Shown: positions 21,294-34,118, counted from the first letter of the stretch. The stretch is 64,000 nucleotides of DNA from Diphasiastrum complanatum (GCA_029204225.1 CM055095.1:73828001-73892000), one strand, 5' to 3'. The notes: generated by a model not told the origin, from the sequence alone. Made by a program: numbers and translations.

Positions 21294-23609
21294 AATAATC
21301 TAGTTTGTCCTTTGTTTTCAGTTATGAAAACCACAACATTTGAATCATCCTCATCATAATACAAATCCTTGGCTTCTCTTCACATTCATGACTCTTTAAA
21401 GGAGTCACCCCCCTTCAATTTAGCCATAGTTAGATTTAGCCTATCAGTTAACAACACAAAAATGTACCAAGAAACATTTGTAAATGAATAACTTGCAACT
21501 CCTTTTGTCGTAGGCTCCGTATTTGAACCTTTACGGCCTTCATTCATAGTTCTAGGTTTTTTTCGTATAGCACTTTCCTCTTGGTTGATTTTTGGCACAG
21601 ACATGCGCATTGTAAGCTTGTTGAAAGTAACATTTGGATCCATTATGCATTATACAAGTTAAATTAAAAAACAACTATATTTCCATAAAGAAAAACATAT
21701 TTTTCAATGTGAATATGACATTTTGAAACTTAAATAGTAATTTATGATACAAAACATAAAAAAAAAACACCTAATAATTTAAAAGCTTCAGTCGATAAAT
21801 TCGCTAATTTTAAGTTAAGCATTTATTAATAAGGACCACAAAATAGTTATTTTACACTAATCTAATTCGATTTGGTAGCTAAAACTCTCAAAATATTCAT
21901 GTCTCCCGAGCAATTGGTAAAAAACAATTCGAAAAACCTTGGCCCACGGTTCAAAAGAGAAGATCGAGCTAACCTATCCCACGATTCAAATGAGGAGCCT
22001 TTAAGAAAAAGCTTATTATCCTACCTTCCACAAAACAAAACAAAAAATCAATGTTAAACCCAAGGAAAACGAACAATGTTGAACCCACGGATCGATTCCA
22101 GGGTTCAAAGCAAGAAAATGTGTGGCTAAACCCTGGGGTCGATCCCAGGGATCGATTTGAGAGAACAATTTTTACGACCTGCTGCTGGAAATATCAGTAT
22201 GCTCAGGCAGTGATGGGCTGCCTTCTTTTGTTCGATGGACTTCATAGACAGGCATGCAGTGATTGGCTGGTTTCTTTTCTTCGATGGACTTCATAGATAG
22301 GCAGTGAGACTTCTTGCAGTTTGATGGATCTCTTTGGCAGGCTGCGATGAACTTCTTTGGCAGGCAGCGCTGATTTGCAAGACAGACATGGTCAGATTTC
22401 TTTGGCAGGCTGCGATGGACTTCTTTGGCAGGCTGCGCTGATTTGCAAGAGAGACATTGCAGGAGAGAGCGGCGGTTGTTTGGCCGGGAGTGATGTGGTT
22501 GCTACCTGAGGACAGACGTGGTCAGATTTCTTTGCTGCCTGAGGACAGATGTGGTCGCTAGTTGAGTACCTACGGTGATGTACATGCAGAGAGATCAAAG
22601 AAGCGTTTTTGTCCTAAAATATCACTGCGCAGACAATGCCAGTAGATTTCACATATTTCTAATGTACTAACAGTTTGATTTTGGCTGTTTCTGATTTCAG
22701 AGGAACCAGAACGTAAAAATGAATACTAAGAACTTGAGAAGAGGGAGTTGGATGAACCTTGGGATCTATCTCAGGGTTCATCCTCTATTTTTAACAAGAT
22801 CCTTTGTGCTACCATAGGACTTACCTGTTTGATTTGCTGCTTCAAAACCTGGAGTGTGGGCTTTGAGGATTTTTAATTTCTTGAGGATAAACCTCATGTT
22901 CGATCCCAAGGATCGAATCCAGGGTTCATCCCATCTCTTGATGCAGTTGCCCAAAAGAAAGAGGACACTCTTGGGGAAGAGTTGTCTTGCAAAAGTTGCA
23001 AAAGTAAGTAACTAAACATCATTTTAGAATCTAAAGATTTTACAAACAAGCATACCTGCTAATCGTGTGCTTATAATATATGCTAAACACTCGACTAAAC
23101 TTCTTGAATCAGTCCTCAATAGCTTTGTACTCCTCCAAAAATCCTCTCTCCCCTCCCAAGAAAATGCCACCAGTTCTCTCTTTTCAACAAGTTTTGGCAT
23201 TGTCTAGATTGAATGGCATTATATTCTCGTCCGACAAGGCTTCATATTCTTCTAACACTTCTCCATTCATCAATTGGGGATGTTTTGAAATCATTTTCAA
23301 TTTCAAGTCCACTACCCAATCCAATAGGCAGGTCAATGGAGAGCACAACTAAGAGTGTCATAAAATGTCAAGGATTTGTTCTCTTTTCAGTCCCGTGAAA
23401 ATTCTGAACAGTGATGTATAATACTTAGTATGTTGAGTCCAGACTTCGTATGTTAAATTTCTTCCTTTGCACATTCTTGCAATTTTATTTGGAGTAGATC
23501 ATTTTATTGAGATTTGTATCATGCAAACTGGATTTGGGAAGAATGTAAAAACATTGCAACTTCTAGAATGAATTGATGAATGGCCATTATTGCAAATTAC
23601 AAGTGTTCA
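21294..23609. other. no gene identified; palindromic and tandem motifs
   Basis: No convincing gene. A short minus-strand frame at 21643-21386 (85 codons, starting MDPNVTFNKL) has no recognisable motif. Inverted-repeat motifs containing GATCGAT and CCAGGGTTC occur at 22081-22106, 22129-22158, 22750-22783 and 22899-22917, and a 68-bp tandem duplication lies at 22332-22467. The rest, including 22950-23609, is A/T-rich and unassigned. Confidence 0.4.
22332..22467 (+). repeat. 68-bp tandem duplication
   Basis: Two adjacent units starting at 22332 and 22400 ('ctttggcaggctgcgatg') with few differences. Parts of the unit ('gacagacgtggtcagatttctttg') recur once more around 22513-22540. Confidence 0.75.
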
Positions 23610-23610
23610 C

Positions 23611-24882
23611 AGTCAAAGATATCATATTGGCCAAACCTAACAATTAGCAAAAGAGCCGCGTTGAGGAAAATATGCTCACCTGCATCCATCCACAACAACA
23701 ACCGTGTTAGAACATGGACATTATTGTGGGAACTACAAGTATCTAGACATATTCTCAGTTGTTATTCATGTCACAACAAGTAGTCATTGCCAACTTAGGT
23801 GACTCTAATTTTGTCCATATCATGAGTAAAAAGTCGAACATTGTTTCAGTTCTACTCAAAGTTACAAAATTATAAAGTTAACAATTTATAATAAGTGCTT
23901 GAAAGTCAACAATTACATAAGTACGACTAGTTTCAAAGTAGAGTTAAAAATTGTCTGCCATTAGCCTTTTCAGAATGCTTATCAAAACATCATCCATTAT
24001 CCTAAGTAACAACTTAGAGAAATATTTATTGCATTGTCAATTTCAAATTGTCAGGGCATTACCGTCCACAAATAAATATATATAGACTTTAACAAACAGG
24101 TCTAATCCAAGTCATATAACTAAATTCATCATACCATTTATATTATACATAGTCGAAGTGTAACCAAAGGTTTAAATAAAAAGCAGTACACTTCAAAGGA
24201 ATCCTCGTTAATGAAAGTTAAGCATCAACTAGTAGTAAATTCAAGATCATTTGATGGCTTCAACTCTTCATACCCATTAGTAGTGACAACCATATTGAGG
24301 AGATTAGAAGACTGTCAACGCGAATTTTTTTCTTGTTAAGATTACCTGAACATAATCGCCACAATACAACACATACGAATCTTAAAGTCAATCGAATTCG
24401 TATAGTGTCATAATAGTCAAAAGACAACCATTTTTTCTCAAGGATGATGCCATCAAATATGTCCTAAGATTTCTCAATAGCATCCTAGAACCTAGAAAAA
24501 CACTCAAGATAAAATAATAGTTTTTTCCAGCCAAATTCTAAACTAGTCCACAATACTAGCCAAAGTTTACACCAGTCTAGCAGTAACATAATTGTCTGAG
24601 AAGCATTTGTCAAGTCTTACAACCATAATGTAGGAGGCCGTATGGTTAGAAAATCACGTACTTGAAACTTGTCAATGAAATTACCTTGTCCAATACACAT
24701 TATAATTACTAGCATAGTAAGGGGGGACACGACAATGAAAGACAAAGTACAAACCCATGTAAGGTAGTGATGCCAATAGTAACTTTGAAACACTAAAAAC
24801 CCAGTATTGTTGGTGAACTGTTACAAGGCAAATCTAGCCAAATATGATTGGATTTTTTAGGAGAATCCTCTCCAACACGACT

Positions 24883-24941
<59 letters not shown>
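23611..24941 (+). repeat. complex tandem array, unit 1 (ends in (TG)n)
   Basis: The longest unit, about 1.33 kb, starts 'agtcaaagatatcatattg' and ends in a (TG)n tract at 24884-24941. It contains shorter internal echoes of 'acgaatcttaaagt.aatc.aattcgta', itself an imperfect inverted repeat. It has no coding content. Confidence 0.85.
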
Positions 24942-24944
<3 letters not shown>

Positions 24945-25035
24945 AGCCTAATAAATCTAAACAAAATTGCACATTATCACCACAAAATCAAACATACGAA
25001 TCTTAAAGTAAATCAAATTCGTATTGAGTTATCAT

Positions 25036-25858
25036 AGTCAAAGATATCATATTCATCAAACCTAACAACCAACAAAAGCTCCGAGTTGAGGAGAATATGC
25101 TCGCTTGCATCCATCCACAACAACAACCGTATGGGAATAGGGACATTATTGTGGGATCTACATCAAAGGTTTAAATAAAAAGTAGTACACTTCAAAGGAA
25201 TCCTCGTTAATGAAAGTTAAGCATCAATTAGTAGTAAATTCACGATCTTACCCATTAGTAGTGACAACCATATTGAGGAGATTAGAAGACTGTCAACGCG
25301 AATTTTTTTCTTGTTAAGATTACCTGAACATAATCGTCACAATACAACACACACGAATCTTAAAGTCAATCGAATTCGTGTAGTGTCATAATAGTCAAAA
25401 GACAACCATTTTTTCTCACAGATGATGCCATCAAATATGTCCTAAGATTTCTCAATAACATCCTAGAACCTAGAAAAACACTCAAGATAAAATATTAGTT
25501 TTTTCCAACCAAATTCTAAACTAGTCCACAATACTAGCCAAAGTTTACACCAGTCTAGCAGTAACATAATTATCTGAGAAGCATTTGTCAAGTCTGACAA
25601 CCATAATGTAGGAGGCCATATGGTTAAAAAATCACGTACTTGAAATTTGTCAATGAAATTACTTTGTCCAATACACATTATAAGTACTAGTATAGTAAGG
25701 AACACGACAATGAAAGACAAAGTACAAACCCATGTAAGGTAGTAATGTCAATAGTAACTTTGAAACACTAAAAACCCAGTATTGTTAGTGAAATGTTACA
25801 AGGCAACTCTAGCCAAATATGATTGGATTTTTTAGGAGAATCCTCTCCAACACATGAG

Positions 25859-25888
<30 letters not shown>
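25036..25888 (+). repeat. complex tandem array, unit 2 (internally deleted)
   Basis: Starts with the same 'agtcaaagatatcatatt' and ends in (TG)n at 25860-25888. Compared with unit 1 it lacks about 440 bp between 'ttgtggga' and 'caaaggtttaaa'. Otherwise it follows unit 1 closely to the (TG)n end. Confidence 0.85.
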
Positions 25889-25890
<2 letters not shown>

Positions 25891-25980
25891 GCCTAACAAA
25901 TTTAAACAAAATTGCACATTATCACCACAAAACCAAACATACGAATCTTAAAGTAAATCAAATTCGTATTGAGTCATCAC

Positions 25981-26789
25981 AGTCAAAGATATCATATTGA
26001 TCAAACCTAACAACCAACAAAAGCTCCGAGTTGAGGAGAATGTGCTTGCTTGCATCCATCCACAACAACAACCGTATGGGAACAGGGACATTATTGTGGG
26101 AACTACATCTGTCTACACATATTCCCAGTTGTTATCCATGTCGCAACAAGTAGTCATTGTCAAGTTAGGTGACTCTAATTTTGTCCATATCATGAGTAAA
26201 AAGTTGAACATTGTTTCAGCTCTACTCAAAGCTACAAAATTATAAAGTTAACAATGTATAATCAGTGTTTGAAAGTCAACAATTACATAAGTACAACTAG
26301 TTTCAAAGTAGAGTTAAAAACTGTCTGTCATTCCCTTTTCAAAATGTTTATCAAAACATCATCCCTTATCCTATGTAACAACTTAGAGAAATATTTATTG
26401 CACTGTCAGGGCATTACCGTCCACAAATAATTATATATAGACTTTAACAGACTTTAATCCAAGTCATATAACTAAACCCATCATACCATTTATATTAGAA
26501 ATAGTCGAAGTGTAACCAAAGGTTTAAACAAAAAGCGGTACACTTCAAATAAAACCTCGTTAATGAAAGTTAAACATCAATGAGTAGTAAATTCACGATC
26601 ATTTCATGGCACTTCAACTTTTCATACCCGTTAGTAGTGACAACCATATTGAGGATATAAGAAGACTATCAACACGAATTTTTTCATTGTTAACATTAAG
26701 AGTGTCGTACGAAGTCTGATGAAAAGAGCTCAAGACAGTTCATTCATTGTGATCATATTGACCGAAACAAACGAGTAAAGCATGAGAGC

Positions 26790-26822
<33 letters not shown>
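25981..26822 (+). repeat. complex tandem array, unit 3 (3' part replaced)
   Basis: Follows unit 1 from 'agtcaaagatatcatattg' to about 26700, including the part deleted from unit 2. It then departs from the array for about 90 bp and ends in (TG)n at 26792-26822. Confidence 0.8.
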
Positions 26823-26823
<1 letters not shown>

Positions 26824-27270
26824 GTGTAGATTAGTACTAGGCTACGATGAGAAAAACTTGTCTCAAAGTACCTCTGAAATATTTTGAATGGAAAGTAGGT
26901 TCACTAAAAAAATGCTTGAGTAACTAGATATGCTAACGATTACGTATACGCTTGCAAGCCAGGTATTGTGTGGACCTAGTTGATTGCTTTGTGATAGGTG
27001 GACTTATTGCTTGCTTCAAAGTGTAGTTAATATTCCATATAGGATTAGTATTAGAGGAGCGCACACTTGATTTAATTTGCACCATTGAATTTGCCATCTC
27101 ATATACCATTTCAACTCAATTGTCACACTTTTACTGATACATGTTGTTATTAGCACTAATAATGAGTAGTGAAGAGGCCCTTTTTGGATCCAAAAAAGGC
27201 CCTAATGTTCCATGTCAGATGCATCTACTCTATAGCACATTTGGTGAGGCCATGGCTCAACATCATGTGA
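26823..27270. other. no gene identified
   Basis: A/T-rich spacer between the tandem array and the reverse transcriptase pseudogene. Nothing recognisable is seen. Confidence 0.4.
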
Positions 27271-29115
27271 ATGTGTAACTTGGCCCATATGCATGTTGTG
27301 TGGATGTTGGCTTTTAGCCAAGACCCTATCTTTATGTTCTTTCTCATATGGAGACCCTATCTTTATGTTACTGAGACTTCTCTCTTTTACAGTCACCATC
27401 ATCTGCGCTCTGGAGATCTTTCTACTATCCAGTCTGCAGCAGGTACTCGTCAAGGTGATCCTTTGGCTGGTCCTCTTTTCGCTCTGGCTCATTTTCATGC
27501 ACTTCGAGCTTCTGCAGAGGCCTTTCCCTCTTGCTTTTTTCCTTCGGTTGTTGATGACACTCATATTGTTGGTCCTGCTCCTACGGTGCTCCTCGCATTT
27601 CATCATTTCTCTGACTTCTCTTGGTCTGTGTATTCAACCTCGCCCAGCAGGTCTTCCCCCAGACTTTGTTCCTCCTCAAGGTCTCCTTACTCCTTCGGAT
27701 GGCATTCGCATTCTGGGTGTTCCTTTTGGGTCTGCTTCCTTCAACTCTGCTTTTCTTGGTGAGGCTCTCCAAGAGGATGTTGCTCATTCAGATCTGCTTC
27801 CCCGGTTAGGCGACACTCAGGTTGCATTTGGCATCTTGACGTCTTGCTTTATCCAGCGTCCTTCTTATCTGTTGCGGACTTTCTCCCCTACTCCGGACTT
27901 TTTGCATCTCCTCTCTTCCTTTGACAACTCTCTTATGGATGTTTTTGGCCGCCTTTTGGGCCCAAGTTCTTTGGATGGTGTGAAGACCCTTTCAGCTCGG
28001 AACCAGGCTCGGTTACCCATTTCTTGTGGAGGTGTGGGTCTTCTCTCTACGATTTCTTCTGCACCTGCAGCTTTTCTTGGGAGCTGGGCTCTTGTCGCCC
28101 CTGCTTTGTCTTTCCGGTTCCTTTTTGGCTTTCGCCCTCTCTTGGCGGATTGCATTGCTCATGTGGATAGCGGTTCTCTGCCTTTCCAGCACCTCCTCAT
28201 CGCTGCGCGAGAGCTCCTCCCCCTCTCTGCCCAAACTTGTCTTCCTCCTTTTGAGCAACTCCTCACTTTCAGTTCAGATCACCTGCAAGAGACCCTCTTG
28301 GAACGCGTGCACAAGCATACCCTTTCCAGCATGCTCTCTGAGGCTCCTTCTACATTGCATCGAGCTTGGCTTCTTTCTTGTGCGGGTCCTGGTGGCTGTC
28401 AGCTCGACCTGTTATTCCTTCTTTTCGGTTGTCTTCGGCCATCTTCACCACTGCTCTTCGTTTTTGCTTGGGGCTTCCTCATCCTTCGGTCTTGGGTCTC
28501 TCCAAGTGTATTTGTGGTCACCCTATTGATGCTCTTGCAATCTACCTCCTCCGCTGTCCTTCTGGGAATGAGCGCTTGTCAGAGATGCAGCGGCCGCTAT
28601 AGCCAGAGATGGAGAATTCCATGTCCTCAAAAAGCAGTCTCATGTAGTTCCTTCTTCCGCGTCTCACTCTTCCCGCAGGTGTGTTGACATTGTTCTCTCT
28701 CGAGATGGACTTCGTACTTGTTGTTGATCCCACGCGTGCCTTCACACCAGGAGAAGCGACAGGCGTGGCAGCACAAGAGAAGAAAAAAAACTACTCCGAC
28801 AGACACCCCACTGGTGTTTTCCTTCCCTTGGCTATTGAGACTTATGGCACCTTGCATCGACGCTTTGAGGATTTTCTTCGCATGTGTTCTCATGAGGCGG
28901 CAGAGCGTCAAGGTATTCCTGGTTCTATTCTCGTGGCTTCTTTCAAACAACGTGTTTCCATTGCCCTACAACGTACTCAGGCCCTATCTATTCTGCAACG
29001 AGCGACGGTGGCTGGGTCTGCTACATCTCATCTTCCTTCATTAGCTGACTCACCACCTCTTCACCTTTTTGATCTGCTGCAATCAGTTGGCAGACTCCCA
29101 CGAACATCATCATAA
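27271..29115 (+). pseudogene. non-LTR-type reverse transcriptase with C-terminal Cys/His and nuclease-like tail
   Basis: A G/C-richer island with at least three frame changes. The first frame (27390-27620) has GTRQGDPLAGPLFALAHF and VVDDTHIVGP, the conserved reverse transcriptase motifs including the DD active-site pair. The second frame (about 27640-28395) has GIRILGVPFGSASF, LPRLGDTQVAFG, and ARLPISCGGVGLLST. The third (28366-28602) has CICGHPIDALAIYLLRC, a degenerate CCHC-like motif. A later stretch (28680-29080) has VDIVLSRDGLRT and a final VDPTRA-type segment, compatible with the end of a restriction-like endonuclease, then an Arg/Gln/Ala-rich helix. The order suggests a lineage with a C-terminal nuclease rather than an N-terminal endonuclease. 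It is clearly inactive. The nuclease assignment is inference. Confidence 0.7.
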
Positions 29116-30524
29116 TTTATGCACTTTTATTTTTAATGCCAAGATTTGGATTAATCTTAACTTTACTGCAAGCTTCGCTCTTGTTTGAACCTACTTTTGT
29201 TTGAACTTCCCCTTCGAGGTGTATATATATTTTTCATCAATGTACCTATTACTTTTTCCTATGAATAAATGCACCAGGGTATCCTACTCGGATATATTTA
29301 TCATACAGTTTTAACCACATATCCATTACTTCACAATTATATAACACCAATGACAAAAAAAAATTTTTTTTACAGAGTGCTAATTTTTTCAAACTTCGTA
29401 ACCCTTTGCATTTTTTACCTTTTACATCATTTGTTAGGCTTGCCATTGCATAATCGTGAAATAGATGAATCAATTGTCATAAAACTTCAATAACACGAAA
29501 GAATATTTACGTACCAAGCATCCCTTAAAAATATTCCCCTCTAGCCTTACCTTTCGACACAATCTTTCAAAATTTTCACATATCTTTTAAAAAACATCCA
29601 CCTGAAAAACATTAGTAAATAGCTTGCAAGGAATTTTCAATAAATAGGAGCAAGAGCCATGTTTATTTGAATTGGCCATCTTGTAACTTAGTATTAAGCA
29701 AGTTTTTAAGGTGAAGTTAAAATGGTCGATCCAAGCAAATTAAGTTGATTGGACCAAAGAATTGACTTTGGCCTTCTCTTAACAGCATTTTGAGCACTTC
29801 TGATGCAAACTAGCCTTCACCCACTTCAAGGTAGACCAATCACAGATATCCTAAAGACAATCCTCTTTGTAAATTCCTTATGTTGATGCTAAATTTGAGA
29901 ATAAGTCTTCTTTATTTTTACTTGTCTCCAATATTTCTCTTTTGCTTGTAATTTCTTTTTTTTTCTTCATGATTATAAATGTTAGAATAGAACAATGTTC
30001 TCTTTTGTATGCCATGCTTCAAGATAGCTTGTGATGGCCTTGGCATCTAGGGAGAAGAGAGTAAGATGAGCACAAAATTTGTGAGACTCCATTCGATTTC
30101 CAAGATTATGGACTCAAAGGTAGTAATAAAACTAGTGTGAAAAGTAGTGCAAATGGTGTAAAGTGAAAAGAATAGTGTTAATTAGTAGTCGGAGGTTATG
30201 ATTAGTGTTAAAGAGGTAGTGTAAGAAGTGTTAAATAGTGTTAGCGACTGCAGCACTTGATCTTCTTTTAACAACTGACCATGAAACGAGAAACAACAAC
30301 ACATTTGTGATGTTAGATTCAATGAACATGTCATCAAGAATAAAACCAACTGTTAAACCTTGCCCAACTAGAGTAACAGATATCCTTACTATTGACATGG
30401 ACAACTCATCCATGAGAAACTTGCCCAAGAAATGACTTTTCATCATTCTGAGACGGGCCTAAACTGAATAGTTGCCTTACAGATTGGCAACTTCAGATTT
30501 AAATTTTGAAAAAAAATGGTGATG
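29116..30524. other. no gene identified; likely 3' flank of RPL7
   Basis: A/T-rich sequence. The right end is probably the RPL7 3' UTR on the minus strand. Overlapping short frames on both strands at 30231-30446 have no recognisable motif, so I call no gene there. Confidence 0.4.
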
Positions 30525-32511
30525 CTAATTCATCCGTCGAATTAGTTCATTGACCTTGTCCTCCCTGCTTCCTGCATCTCCAGACTCAATGTAATGGTTG
30601 CGTTTCTTCTTCAACCCACCAAGAGGTGCACTCAATTTAAATGGCCACAGAAAATTATTTGCTTCCTTGAAGTGAGGACCAGCAGTAAATATCTCATGAA
30701 TGAGATCTTCTATGCAAATTATGTTAAGATTGCCCAAAGCCTGTGTAATAGCAAATGTTTATTGAGTGTACAACTCAATGCGCGTGAAACACACTGGCCT
30801 AAAGTAAGTGTGCTCCATTGAATCAAAAATGCAACTGGACACACATATTGGTACTCTTATGGAAAATTTAATCATACCTGCTCTATGATAGAATTATCGG
30901 TTAAAGGTATTCTCTGCTTGTTAACCTTTCCATATCCCCGCTTGTAAATCAACTCCTTGACACTTTTAAGATTGGGGTAACTGAAATGGAGATCACCAAA
31001 GTACGATATTAAGAGTATAAATCTAGACCTTTGGCTGAAAAATACAACTATAAACTTAACACTCCTCATTTGATTCCATATGTGCCCGTCGACATAGTAG
31101 CTAGGATACAATATGAGCATCTTTACAGGAAGAGTCTGACTAACTAATATCTCAGACCATCAAAAAAGGAACAAATGGTCACGTGAAACTTCAGCCTGAG
31201 AGAAATTTAACATACCCATATGTGACATATGGCTCGACCCTGTGCAACATATTCACAGTAGCCTTGTTCACCTTCATAAATACACCATTGAAAATCTGAC
31301 CAAAGAATGTCAAATTACAAATGATATGAACCAGGATGAACAGTAGATCAAAGTAAAAAAGCCAAATTTTGGCTCTTTCAAGGCATACACATGTGTACTC
31401 ACCTGTCTTAGGCGAAGTAGCTGCAAAATCTTCCTGGTCTTGGGATGCATATCATTGATACTGAATCAAAAATTGATCATCTTAATACATATGAGGTCAG
31501 AGTGTGTTGAAGTACAAAATACACACGATAAATCAACCCTTTATTTAGCAGATAGACAAATCTTTCATAAATGGAAAAGCATCAATGCAAATAAGAAATA
31601 CTTATTACCCCCGAATTCGAATCACAAATAGGATCTTGGCTTCTGGTTCAACATAAAACCCACCCTTGAGCTTAGCTTCACGCTTTAGCCTGATTAGATC
31701 TGACTCCTGAGAGGGATTGGAAACATGGCAATGATAACAATGTCCAGTATCATTATGAGTAATCTTGAGCATTGAATAGTATCTTCTATTGTCCAGAAAA
31801 CTAACTCCCATCATTAATATTTCACTTTTGGTCACTAAAAGAGAGGCAGATTTCTTTAAAGGGTACAAGAAGATATTCTTTGGAAAAACTGGTATATAAA
31901 GGACAGTAACATACATAAGACCTGATGATATACTTAAAGAGGAACAATTGTATCCACAAAAGTGAATGAAAAGGACACAATTTAAGAAATGGGCAGACGG
32001 GTAGATCATAAAGTTCAGACCAATTTTTGTGAAGATGGGGCTTTCATCTTTGAGAATATAATTAAAGTAATATAAATCTATGAAATTAGAATATAAAGAT
32101 TAAAATAGTGCCATTTTCTGAGTAGGATCTTCAGCTTTTGTGCAGAATAGATGGGTGAGATACATTTTGCAACTGGAAGTTTCCACTCAAGTAGGTTAAG
32201 GGTGCCCTTTACTATCTCAGAACTTCCTACTGTTTTTAGGCTATGTGATAGTCACATCAGGAAATCTACAACAGCTATTGACCACCCACGGTTGTCAAAA
32301 AATCCCAATTTCAGAGACATGCCTGCTGTTGATACTCCTTGATGTATAACTCAGCTCTCTTAAAAATCACACGACGACTTTTGGCACTTTTTGCCTTAGC
32401 TGCTTCCAGTTGCTCTTTCCTTGTAAATGCCCATTGTTCATCCCGCTTTCGCTTCTTCAGCACAGACTCAGGGACTGTAACTGGTGAAGGTGAGGCCACT
32501 TCTCCACTCAT
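30525..32511 (-). CDS. RPL7: 60S ribosomal protein L7
   Basis: Encodes cytosolic ribosomal protein L7 (uL30 family), a structural part of the large ribosomal subunit. Six coding exons on the minus strand: 32511-32323, 31706-31609, 31460-31403, 31295-31216, 30980-30878 and 30740-30525, total 744 bp, 247 residues plus TAG, the usual length for plant L7. Conserved segments include [65 protein letters not shown] and [14 protein letters not shown]. All exons join in frame. Introns 2-5 are GT-AG and intron 1 is GC-AG. I chose the ATG at 32511 because it gives the family's short N-terminus. An in-frame extension upstream to about 32598 (an ATG there starts MANDM) is possible but unlike the family. 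The gene looks intact and expressed. Confidence 0.93.
31707..32322 (-). other. RPL7: RPL7 intron 1 with GC-AG splice sites
   Basis: Exon 1 ends CAG and the intron starts GCATGT. The acceptor is CCTCTCAG, and exon 2 begins GAGTCAG. The nearest GT, four bases downstream, would create an immediate stop after joining to exon 2, so the GC donor is the choice that keeps the conserved frame. The 616-bp intron is A/T-rich. Confidence 0.75.
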
Positions 32512-34118
32512 CTTGAATGTCTTGTTATAAAAGGATCTTAAGACTTTCCCAAACCTACCAAAATATCTAAGAAAAGTTAGCATTTGAAATACCATGTCGT
32601 TTGCCATAATAATTCTGCGACTGAAAAATTAAGCCCAAATGCCTTGACTACGTATAATTGCTAGAACTAATTCACGACAAGAGATATCTTAAAGCATCTA
32701 TCACAGCTACAGTATCCTTCTCATAGGTACACAGCCGAAGAAGAATTTATAAAGAGCGCAGTCATTGAATCTTCTAATGTATGTTTGTGTTTGAAGTAGA
32801 TGGAAGTTTACCAACTATTGCTCTAGCCATCAAATTAATAAGTGGCAATTATAATGCTCACCAACTGGTATCTTGAACACAAGCATGCAGAGAATTTGAA
32901 AGAAAGCCAATTTTCTAAACATCGCATAATATGTTTCAATGGATGATTTTGTCTATATATTCAAAAGGATCTTTCAAAACACCCAAAATTAGTAGGATTC
33001 GTGAATTAGTCAAGAAGCACAGATATCATGAAGGACCGGTCTTAGAAAAGTTGAATCTGGTTTGATAAACACTTTTTTTTAAGTGAAATACACTAGCATC
33101 GGTGCTGCAGCACTTCCTATTTCTGCATACAAAACAAAAGCTAGTACCATATAATGTGATAACCTCCTTGAACTGAAAGCTAACCACGATCCACTACATG
33201 AGTATTGCACACTTTCAATAGCCCATTTCCTTCTTTGACCAACTCATCTTGCCCCATACTACTTAGTTCTTTGTACTATCTTCTAAGTTCACTCCAGCTT
33301 TTCTCCAAGTGCAAGCTACTATTTTCCCTAGCTTAGAAGTATATCGATAATGGTTCACACTTTATACATTATCATTCCAACCATTTTACTGTTTTGTCTT
33401 CACCTTGTCCAGTTGAGATATGAGCTCTATAGGTTAATTTCTCAATATAAATTTGATACACAGCATCAATATTAACTGCTATATAAAGGAAAATTAGGGT
33501 CCAGATCCTATACATATTTGGTACGGATTTCATAAAAACATCAAAAAACATGTCTAAAATTGTTGGGATGCAATCTATAATTGTTAGGGTTTGTATGTGA
33601 TCATTGCAACCATTTCATCACTTCAGCTTTCTCAATCCTCAAACCTTACTAAAAAGCATAGCTGATAGCCACAACACACCAAGAAAGCTAGAAAGAATCT
33701 GCAAAACAACGATATCAAATGAGAGAACTACATGTCCAGTAATACTGCAAACAAATACACTAATTGTACTTCTAGGATAATACCCAACATAACAAAGGAG
33801 ACATGCAATTTTGAACCCTACAAAGTCCAACCACAAATTCTTAGACCATCTCATTATGCATAGCATGGACCAAATGCTACAAGTGATTAGGATATAAGCC
33901 ACTGTATTATCTTTCTTTTGCACATCTAAAATAGTATTGTCAGTAACATTAAAGCTTTTAGGATGTTCTTACATCTTGATTCCGGAATGCTTAGAATATG
34001 AAATCTGATACAAGGTATTTAAATGTGTTTTAGATGCTTTTTTATGGCTATTTTTCTTTTCTAAGGCATCTGAAAAATAAAAAATTTAAAAAACCTTCCG
34101 GAACGTGATCGGAACTCT
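32512..34118. other. no gene identified; probable RPL7 5' UTR and intron
   Basis: On the minus strand 32512-32640 is probably 5' UTR. Possible acceptors are a CAG after TTTTT near 32625 and TTAG near 32570. The remainder is A/T-rich and may be part of a long 5' UTR intron if the promoter near 37.5 kb belongs to this gene. Confidence 0.4.

Noticed and set aside
24884-26822. CRISPR-like spaced repeats
   Set aside because: The units are about 0.85-1.3 kb with (TG)n ends in a plant genome, which is a tandem array and not CRISPR.
27202-28258. Arg-rich open frames on the minus strand opposite the reverse transcriptase pseudogene
   Set aside because: They are shadows of the G/C-rich sense coding sequence with no motif of their own.
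27293-28687. 464-codon open frame that looks like a Leu/Phe-rich membrane protein
   Set aside because: Its first third is the reverse transcriptase gene read out of frame. Only the middle is real sequence of the pseudogene, so it is not a separate membrane protein.
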